From Methanosarcinales archaeon (lineage in GTDB: Archaea > Halobacteriota > Methanosarcinia > Methanosarcinales > Methanogasteraceae), in NCBI GenBank assembly GCA_030605805.1, contig JAUWHQ010000112.1, positions 1-5,008 of the forward strand: a stretch of DNA of 5,008 bases, read 5' to 3'. The translations under genes and the position numbers were made by a program. Below the pieces are notes generated by a model that did not search any database, had not been told where the DNA came from, and saw only the letters and a program-made list of their open reading frames with translations. Positions 1 through 3,908 of the stretch are shown piece after piece (position 1 is the first letter of the stretch; every line of letters starts with the position of its first letter).

Positions 1-266
1 ATCCCGCTACCTGTGGTTTTTCCACGATTCAGCAGGACAACAGCGTCCGCTCCCTGCAACGAATTGATCGCCCCGCTCAGACTCATCCGCCTGCTGATAT
101 CGATTCGATCTTCAAGATGCGCATCGATAACCGCGGTACGCCCCATAGTCCCGCCGAGCATCGCTCTCACATCGTAATGCTCCGAGAGCACGTCCAGCAC
201 CCGGCGCGCTTCGCCCGAATCAATGATCTCAGGACCGTGGATGACGACACCGATACACGGTTTCAT
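1..266 (-). CDS. DUF2117-family archaeal protein, N-terminal part (cut by window edge)
   Basis: This reading frame starts at the ATG at 266-264 and stays open to the left edge, giving 88 residues with no stop, so the C terminus is missing. The N terminus (residues 5-18) reads IGVVIHGPEIIDSG, followed by MLGGTMGRTAVIDA at 36-49 and LEDRIDIS at 51-58. I recognise these as the conserved N-terminal blocks of DUF2117, an uncharacterised family of methanogens and relatives. The pattern of hydrophobic strand plus G-rich turn (also ADAVVLLNRGKT at 73-84) suggests an alpha/beta fold, possibly nucleotide- or ligand-binding, but that is inference. The start codon overlaps the stop of the upstream DUF2098 gene in an ATGA arrangement, which also supports this start and suggests coupled translation. 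No biochemical function is known to me. The family call rests on memory of the motifs. Confidence 0.85.
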   Translation of the reverse strand, partial: MKPCIGVVIHGPEIIDSGEARRVLDVLSEHYDVRAMLGGTMGRTAVIDAHLEDRIDISRRMSLSGAINSLQGADAVVLLNRGKTTGSG

Positions 267-562
267 CCGCCGCTCTCACACAGTTCTACTTCCAGTATCT
301 CCTGAACACGACTGATTCTGTCTATGTTGCGCTCGGTTGTGCGCTTCAGTTCATCAAGCGTCAGTTTTCTGTCCCATTCCTTTGCTTCAACCTCACCTTC
401 GAGAACTTCAAGCGTATCTACTTTGTACCACAGATCGCTGCTGTCAACGAGTGCCCATGTTTCGTCATCTCTTTGATCGAATCGCTTTACTTTGCCGATC
501 GTGCCGGTGCCGCTGTACTGAACCGTGTCTCCAGCCGCTATACTTCCGCTCATGGTTCTCAT
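263..562 (-). CDS. DUF2098-family small archaeal protein
   Basis: This is a complete 99-residue protein. Residues 11-54 (GDTVQYSGTGTIGKV, then ETWALVDSSDLWYKVDTLEVL) look like a small all-beta, SH3-like barrel. They match my recollection of DUF2098, an archaeal family of unknown function whose core reads as a 'one-GTxGKV-WxLlD-lyY-yLEV' pattern. Residues 64-94 are charged and helical (KLTLDELKRTTERNIDRISR and onward) and may form a coiled-coil or packing helix. There are no transmembrane or signal segments, so a cytoplasmic location is expected. The ATG at 562 overlaps the upstream stop as ATGA; an alternative ATG at 553 (residue 4) sits 11 nt after a GAGG, and either could be used. The stop overlaps the start of the DUF2117 gene by 4 bp. 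Function is unknown; being sandwiched between coupled genes suggests it acts together with them. Confidence 0.85.
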   Translation of the reverse strand: MRTMSGSIAAGDTVQYSGTGTIGKVKRFDQRDDETWALVDSSDLWYKVDTLEVLEGEVEAKEWDRKLTLDELKRTTERNIDRISRVQEILEVELCESGG

Positions 563-1038
563 ATCCTCGATCTTCGTATATCAATCTTATCAGGGTCGAT
601 GTTTTGCAGCCGCACGCCGCCTGCAACCCCTGTAATCCACACCCCGTCGAACTCGCCGCCGCCGCACAGCACATCCTGCTGTGGGTGCGTTCCCGGCGTG
701 ATATCGCAACTGATGGTGGTCCCCGCGCCTGCAGAGACGACTACTTTTAGTCTGCCGCACGCCGGATGATCCTTCGGAAGAACGATCAGCGGAGAGCCGA
801 CATCCCTCGCCAGATACAGCATACACCTGATCCCCTTGACGATCCGCTCATCCGTGCCAAACCCTGACGCAACAAAGAGATCATCCTCTTCTGTAAAGAG
901 TGCGATCTCTTCTTCCTCGGTTTCGATGAACCACTGACCTGCGCCTGCTTTCACGACGCCGATCACGCCATCTCTTCCGCAGAGGTATAGAATCTCATCG
1001 AAACCGATCCGGACGAACTCATCCGATCTTGTTGACAT
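559..1038 (-). CDS. Conserved-looking archaeal protein of unknown function, 159 aa
   Basis: I do not recognise a named family. The 159-residue protein has no signal peptide or membrane segment and appears mostly beta-rich. Residues 12-40 contain two short strands around CGRDGVIGVV and WFIET. An acidic stretch (ETEEEEIALFTEEDD, 39-53) follows. The second half has VGSPLIVLPKDHPACGRLKV (80-99), then an SCDITPGTHPQQDVLCGG block (110-127), dense in Cys, His, Asp and Gly and looking like a binding or active site. Cysteines fall at 20, 72, 94, 111 and 125. The gene starts inside the zinc-ribbon gene (20-bp overlap) and has no obvious Shine-Dalgarno sequence of its own, which suggests translation coupled to the gene before it. 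It ends in an ATGA overlap with the DUF2098 gene. Frame integrity, length and operon position make it a real gene; its role is unknown. Confidence 0.8.
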   Translation of the reverse strand: MSTRSDEFVRIGFDEILYLCGRDGVIGVVKAGAGQWFIETEEEEIALFTEEDDLFVASGFGTDERIVKGIRCMLYLARDVGSPLIVLPKDHPACGRLKVVVSAGAGTTISCDITPGTHPQQDVLCGGGEFDGVWITGVAGGVRLQNIDPDKIDIRRSRI

Positions 1039-1171
1039 TGCTTGATTTACATGCCGGGCACTTGACCCTCTTTCCGATTCCCTTGAACTTGTTGTTACAG
1101 TCCAGACACTCGTACTCGCTCGTCGAGAGCGTTTTCACATCGATACCGACAACATCGCCAACACTGCACAT
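1019..1171 (-). CDS. Tiny zinc-ribbon protein, first gene of the leftward operon
   Basis: This 50-residue protein (ATG at 1171-1169, TGA at 1021-1019) begins MCSVGDVVGIDVKTLSTSEY. It carries two CxxC knuckles, C22-x2-C25 (YECLDCNN) and C38-x2-C41 (VKCPACKS), separated by a basic GIGKRVK turn: a classic single zinc ribbon that would bind one Zn2+. Similar ~50-aa ribbons with the same 'CSVGD-ID-KTLSTSEYECLDC' opening occur in methanogens as uncharacterised proteins, as far as I recall. It is probably cytoplasmic and could bind nucleic acid or a protein partner, but nothing in the sequence decides this. A GGAGG lies 9 nt before this ATG; a second ATG at 1176 is in another frame and reaches a stop after 13 codons. 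It leads a four-gene overlapping operon and has its own TATA box upstream. It is short enough for automatic gene callers to miss. Confidence 0.85.
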   Translation of the reverse strand: MCSVGDVVGIDVKTLSTSEYECLDCNNKFKGIGKRVKCPACKSSNVNKIG

Positions 1172-1180
1172 GACATTTCG

Positions 1181-1185
1181 CCTCC
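1181..1185 (-). promoter_or_regulatory. Ribosome-binding site of the zinc-ribbon gene
   Basis: GGAGG on the minus strand, 9 nt before the ATG at 1171. It is the strongest Shine-Dalgarno match in the leftward operon and selects the 50-aa frame over the out-of-frame ATG at 1176, which would lie only 4 nt away. Confidence 0.7.
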
Positions 1186-1215
1186 TTCTGGTTTGTATAT
1201 TGCTGAAATGTTCTT

Positions 1216-1225
1216 CTATTTAATA
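1216..1225 (-). promoter_or_regulatory. Archaeal TATA box of the leftward four-gene operon
   Basis: The minus strand reads TATTAAATAG here, close to the archaeal TATA consensus. If transcription starts about 25 nt downstream, near 1194, the leader would be roughly 20 nt and would include the GGAGG ribosome-binding site. This is the best promoter candidate in the window; the start site itself is inferred from spacing only. Confidence 0.6.
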
Positions 1226-1250
1226 CCCCATGTTTACCTCGCGTCCGCCA

Positions 1251-1262
1251 TCGATAAAAATG
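1251..1262 (+). promoter_or_regulatory. Candidate TATA/BRE element for ilvC
   Basis: TCGATAAAAATG is the most TATA-like A/T element before ilvC in the right orientation. It predicts a start near 1280 and a leader of about 35 nt. An AATTAAT at 1271-1277 is an alternative. The core CGATAAAAA recurs before two other plus-strand genes in this window (2394 and 3883), which raises its interest. The divergent region (1172-1314) holds both promoters about 30 bp apart, so the two could interfere or share regulation. I see no convincing operator palindrome or attenuator there. Confidence 0.4.
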
Positions 1263-1302
1263 CACAAAAGAATTAATACGATCAGGATCAACGAATAACA
1301 AC

Positions 1303-1307
1303 GAGGT
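1303..1307 (+). promoter_or_regulatory. Ribosome-binding site of ilvC
   Basis: GAGGT lies 7 nt before the ATG at 1315, good Shine-Dalgarno spacing, and supports that start. Confidence 0.65.
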
Positions 1308-1314
1308 ATACAAT

Positions 1315-2322
1315 ATGGTGCAGATATATTATGACAATGACGCAGACCTTGGCGTCCTGAAGGATAAGACGATCGCTGTGATCGGATATGGGAATCAGGG
1401 TCATGCACAGGCACAGAATCTCAATGATTCCGGATTGAATGTGATCGTCGGGCTTAAGAAAGGTAAAGAACCGTGGATACAGCGCGAACAAACAACGGCA
1501 GAGAAAGACGGCTTACAGGTGATGACGATAGAAGAAGCCTCTGCAAAGGCGGATATCATCCAGATTCTGGTGCCTGATGAGCTACAAAAACAGGTCTACA
1601 CAGACTACATCGAGCCGGGAATCAATCCGGGAAATGCGATCGTATTCTCACACGGCTTCAACATCCATTACAACCAGATCATACCACCGGATGACATTGA
1701 TGTCTTCATGGTCGCGCCAAAGGCGCCCGGGCACATGGTTCGCACGACGTTCGTCGAAGGTTCTGGTGTGCCAGGACTGCTCGCAGTCTATCAGGATGCG
1801 ACAGGAACTGCAAAGAAGATCGGGCTTGCTTACGCAAAGGGGATCGGATGCACAAGAGCCGGTGTCATCGAAACCACGTTTGCAGAGGAGACCGAGACCG
1901 ATCTCTTCGGAGAGCAGGTGGACCTGTGCGGAGGGGTTACCTGCATGATCAAAACAGCGTTCGAGATCCTTGTTGAGGCTGGATACCAGCCAGAGATCGC
2001 TTACTTTGAGACGCTGCACGAACTGAAACTGATCGTTGACCTGATCCATGAAGGCGGGCTTTCAAGGATGTGGCGTTCGGTCTCGAACACCGCAGAGTAC
2101 GGTGGACTCACGGTCGGTCCGAAGATCATCAACGAGTACTCGAGAGATGCCATGTACGAAGCGCTCGAAAAGATTCAATCCGGCGAGTTTGCACGGGAAT
2201 GGGTTCTTGAGAGTCAGGCAGGTCGTCCTGTGTTAAATGCACTCGAACGCAAGGAGAAGGAGCATCTGATCGAGGAGATTGGATCTGAACTTCGTGCGAT
2301 GATGCCATGGTTAGAGTCATGA
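1315..2322 (+). CDS. ilvC: Ketol-acid reductoisomerase, class I (short form)
   Basis: This enzyme converts 2-acetolactate or 2-aceto-2-hydroxybutyrate to the dihydroxy acids of valine, leucine and isoleucine synthesis, using NAD(P)H and Mg2+ in the cytoplasm. At 335 residues it is the short class I form. The N-terminal Rossmann domain has the dinucleotide motif GYGNQGHAQAQNL at 24-36. The cofactor-specificity loop follows beta-2 at VGLKKGK (45-51). FSHGFNIHY (111-119) and VAPKAPGH (133-140) line the active site. The helical C-terminal domain supplies the metal ligands D196 and E200 (TDLFGEQ), E232 and E236 (FETLHELK) and S257 in VSNTAEYG. These residues are numbered 6 higher than the family's usual D190/E194/E226/E230/S251: one residue comes from the N terminus and five from an insertion around 51-64. 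The gene is monocistronic here, with its own RBS and a terminator hairpin after it; acetolactate synthase genes are not adjacent. Identity is certain; cofactor preference is not. Confidence 0.98.
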   Translation: MVQIYYDNDADLGVLKDKTIAVIGYGNQGHAQAQNLNDSGLNVIVGLKKGKEPWIQREQTTAEKDGLQVMTIEEASAKADIIQILVPDELQKQVYTDYIEPGINPGNAIVFSHGFNIHYNQIIPPDDIDVFMVAPKAPGHMVRTTFVEGSGVPGLLAVYQDATGTAKKIGLAYAKGIGCTRAGVIETTFAEETETDLFGEQVDLCGGVTCMIKTAFEILVEAGYQPEIAYFETLHELKLIVDLIHEGGLSRMWRSVSNTAEYGGLTVGPKIINEYSRDAMYEALEKIQSGEFAREWVLESQAGRPVLNALERKEKEHLIEEIGSELRAMMPWLES

Positions 2323-2336
2323 GTGTTTAAGAGATT

Positions 2337-2370
2337 GAAACGTTGATCCGGCAACGTTTCGTTTCCATTT
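2337..2370 (+). terminator. Hairpin with T-rich tail after ilvC
   Basis: A perfect 9-bp inverted repeat, GAAACGTTG (2337-2345) and CAACGTTTC (2352-2360), encloses a 6-nt loop (ATCCGG). It is followed by GTTTCCATTTT (2361-2371). It begins 14 nt after the ilvC stop. This is the expected place and shape for an intrinsic-like terminator or mRNA 3' end. Archaeal termination depends mainly on T-runs, and this run is short, so read-through into the next gene is possible. Confidence 0.55.
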
Positions 2371-2379
2371 TGGGGACCT

Positions 2380-2406
2380 GGGGGTTATAACATCGATAAA
2401 AAAAAG
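2380..2406 (+). promoter_or_regulatory. Start region of the lipoprotein-like gene: SD-like GGGGG and CGATAAAAA element
   Basis: GGGGG (2380-2384) is followed 7 nt later by ATC (2392), which opens an in-frame I/M-D-K-K-K segment directly preceding the hydrophobic stretch of the next protein. The same bases include CATCGATAAAAAAAA (2391-2405), resembling the elements before ilvC and the dehydratase gene. Two readings compete. In one this is a ribosome-binding site with a rare ATC start. In the other it is a TATA element placing transcription start almost on the TTG at 2422, giving a leaderless message. The sequence alone cannot decide. Confidence 0.35.
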
Positions 2407-2421
2407 GTTACCGTATATGTA

Positions 2422-3339
2422 TTGACTGTATCTGTATTGCTGTTTGGGCTGATGGGTTCAGGCTGTGTCGAGTCAGAGGGCGTCGAATCGATGACTGTCC
2501 GGGCATATCTTGAAGCGAAGAGCGAAAACGATTACGTAACCGCGGCGCGTGTCGTGGACAGCGGCTATCAGTCGAAAGGCTACATCATGCTGACCTGGAA
2601 CCGGGTAGAGAACGTGGCGAACAAGGATATCACCAATATCACGTTAACCCAGACCGTTTCCGGCAATCAGGCGGTGGTGATTGCGAATTACACCGAAATC
2701 GAATACGTCATGAATTCTGGCAATGTCGCCGGCGAGCAGGAGGTGACCCGGTACTTCAGACTCGAGAACACCGACGGGATCTGGCTGATCACCGATATCT
2801 CGCCTGCGCCCTCGCCCATAAAGGAATCGACCGGAAAGGTCAAGAAGACACCTATCGACATTCTCACCGACAACGCAATATTCCTTCTGCCCGCAGCACT
2901 TGCCATGCTCGGAGTCGGCGTCTACCTCAACCGCAAGGAGAAGGCGGAGCGTGCCGGCGCAGGCGGTGGTGGCGGTGCGGGTGGCGCAGGCGGTGAAGTC
3001 ACCATGTTGCAGACCGCGCAGATTGCTAAGTTTGTCAGATGCGTGCCCTCGCAGATGAAAGTGGGCACCACAGGTACGATCGATGTCTGGATCAAGAACT
3101 TTAACAAACAACCGTACCAGAATCTCGCGGTGACCGCCGCATTTCCTGATACCGCCCGTGCAAAGAAAACAAAACTGAAATTCGGCGCACTTGGACCGGA
3201 CGAGACCGCGAAACAGACATGGAACGTCAAACCGACAGCGCCTGGAAAGTTCAGGATCGATGATGCGACCGTTACATTTACGTTCGGCGGAAAAAGATAC
3301 GCAGGTGCGCTAGGTCCGGTCTGGATACAGGTGGCGTAA
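2422..3339 (+). CDS. Lipoprotein-like membrane protein: NTF2-like domain, one TM helix, Gly linker, Ig-like domain
   Basis: I do not recognise a named family. Numbered from the TTG at 2422 (305 aa), residues 1-14 are the core of an export signal ending at GSGC15, a plausible but imperfect lipobox. Residues 23-130 start with a helix (VRAYLEAKSENDYVTAARVV) followed by beta strands ending YFRLENTDGIWLITDIS, a layout like NTF2-like/DUF4878 extracellular domains. A membrane helix spans about 151-170 (NAIFLLPAALAMLGVGVYLN) and is followed by RKEKAER, so the positive-inside rule puts the rest in the cytoplasm. A Gly/Ala linker (178-191) leads to a beta-rich C-terminal domain (about 203-305: VGTTGTIDVWIKN, then WNVKPTAPGKFRID) resembling CARDB/Ig-like folds. 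The true start is uncertain: TTG lacks the usual basic n-region, whereas an ATC at 2392 would add IDKKKVTVYV and supply it. The gene sits 9 bp before a ferredoxin gene, probably co-transcribed. Function is unknown. Confidence 0.8.
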   Translation: MTVSVLLFGLMGSGCVESEGVESMTVRAYLEAKSENDYVTAARVVDSGYQSKGYIMLTWNRVENVANKDITNITLTQTVSGNQAVVIANYTEIEYVMNSGNVAGEQEVTRYFRLENTDGIWLITDISPAPSPIKESTGKVKKTPIDILTDNAIFLLPAALAMLGVGVYLNRKEKAERAGAGGGGGAGGAGGEVTMLQTAQIAKFVRCVPSQMKVGTTGTIDVWIKNFNKQPYQNLAVTAAFPDTARAKKTKLKFGALGPDETAKQTWNVKPTAPGKFRIDDATVTFTFGGKRYAGALGPVWIQVA

Positions 3340-3348
3340 GGAATCAGC

Positions 3349-3882
3349 ATGAAAAGGCTCACGGTCGTCCCGGAAAGGTGTTCAGGATGCAGGTTGTGCG
3401 AACTTGCCTGTGCTATCCAAGCGTTCGGTTCAAACAACCCGAAGAAATCAAGAATCCGTATCATCTCGCTGTATCCGTATCCGGTTGTCAAGATGCCGAT
3501 CGTCTGCAAGCAGTGCAGGGTGCCAAAGTGCCGGGATAGCTGTCCGGTTGATGCGATCGTTGTTCAGGACGGCGTCGTGATTATTGATGATGAAAAATGT
3601 ATCTCCTGCCAGTCCTGCGTTGTTTCCTGTCCCGATGGTGCGATTTTTGTCCATTCGGATATAGATACGCCATTCAAGTGCGATCTGTGTGGCGGGGATC
3701 CGGTTTGTGCGAAGGTATGTCCGAAGGATGCGATCCTGTTCGTGCCCGAACATACGCTTGGGCAGGTGCACAGGCTGACGAGCGCGCTTGGATATGCGCA
3801 TCTGCAGGAGGTCGAGTACTGGGAGCATGGCGTCAAAAAGACGCTTAAATACGCGGACATCGGAGAAGACGGGAGAGAATAG
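3349..3882 (+). CDS. Four-cluster 4Fe-4S ferredoxin-like electron-transfer subunit (CooF/HycB type)
   Basis: This 177-residue soluble protein has sixteen cysteines in four groups. They are C11/14/17/21 (CSGCRLCELAC), C53/56/61/65 (CKQCRVPKCRDSC), C84/87/90/94 (CISCQSCVVSC) and C111/114/120/124 (CDLCGGDPVCAKVC). This is the arrangement of the CooF/HycB/DmsB-like subunits that bind four [4Fe-4S] clusters and relay electrons between a catalytic partner and another carrier. The opening CSGCRLCELAC and the tail after residue 130 resemble iron-sulfur proteins accompanying aldehyde:ferredoxin oxidoreductases, but no oxidoreductase gene is in the window. There is no Tat signal or membrane helix, so it is cytoplasmic. 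The ATG at 3349 follows the previous stop by 9 bp, with AAGGA (3338-3342) as its likely ribosome-binding site. It could dock on the cytoplasmic domain of the preceding membrane protein; that is inference. Fold and cluster content are secure, the partner is unknown. Confidence 0.92.
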   Translation: MKRLTVVPERCSGCRLCELACAIQAFGSNNPKKSRIRIISLYPYPVVKMPIVCKQCRVPKCRDSCPVDAIVVQDGVVIIDDEKCISCQSCVVSCPDGAIFVHSDIDTPFKCDLCGGDPVCAKVCPKDAILFVPEHTLGQVHRLTSALGYAHLQEVEYWEHGVKKTLKYADIGEDGRE

Positions 3883-3908
3883 CGATAAAAATTCATCGAG
3901 GGCATATC
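3883..3908 (+). promoter_or_regulatory. Start region of the dehydratase gene: CGATAAAAA element and GAGGG RBS
   Basis: The 26 bp between the ferredoxin stop and the apparent ATT start hold CGATAAAAATTC (3883-3894) and GAGGG (3898-3902). GAGGG lies 6 nt before ATT at 3909, ideal Shine-Dalgarno spacing. CGATAAAAA begins 26 nt before the same ATT, also compatible with a TATA box driving a leaderless transcript. The GAGGG favours ordinary ribosome-binding initiation at ATT. Confidence 0.45.

Noticed and set aside
337..769. Plus-strand open frames (137 and 98 aa) over the leftward operon
   Set aside because: They are opposite the overlapping DUF2098-like and 159-aa genes, are rich in Cys/Arg/His without motif structure, and have no promoter or ribosome-binding site.
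1172..1314. Possible riboswitch, attenuator or small RNA in the divergent intergenic region
   Set aside because: Apart from the TATA-like elements and the two ribosome-binding sites I see no stable hairpin, leader peptide or T-run; 143 bp shared by two promoters leaves little room.
1648..2049. Minus-strand open frame (133 aa) inside ilvC
   Set aside because: It is antisense to a complete, fully conserved ketol-acid reductoisomerase; no domain or ribosome-binding site supports it.
2331..2364. CRISPR-repeat-like ends (GATTGAAAC and GTTTC) flanking a short dyad
   Set aside because: Only one copy is present, with no spacers or second repeat within the window; the dyad is better explained as a terminator-type hairpin after ilvC.
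2958..2996. GGT/GGC-rich repeat that might be a tandem-repeat or phase-variation tract
   Set aside because: The codons are mixed rather than a perfect repeat unit and encode a flexible Gly/Ala linker between a membrane helix and a folded domain, a common design.
2922..3509. Long minus-strand open frame (195 aa) opposite the membrane protein and ferredoxin genes
   Set aside because: It has a Pro/Ala-rich low-complexity segment that is simply the complement of the Gly-rich linker, no recognisable domain, and lies antisense to two well-supported genes.
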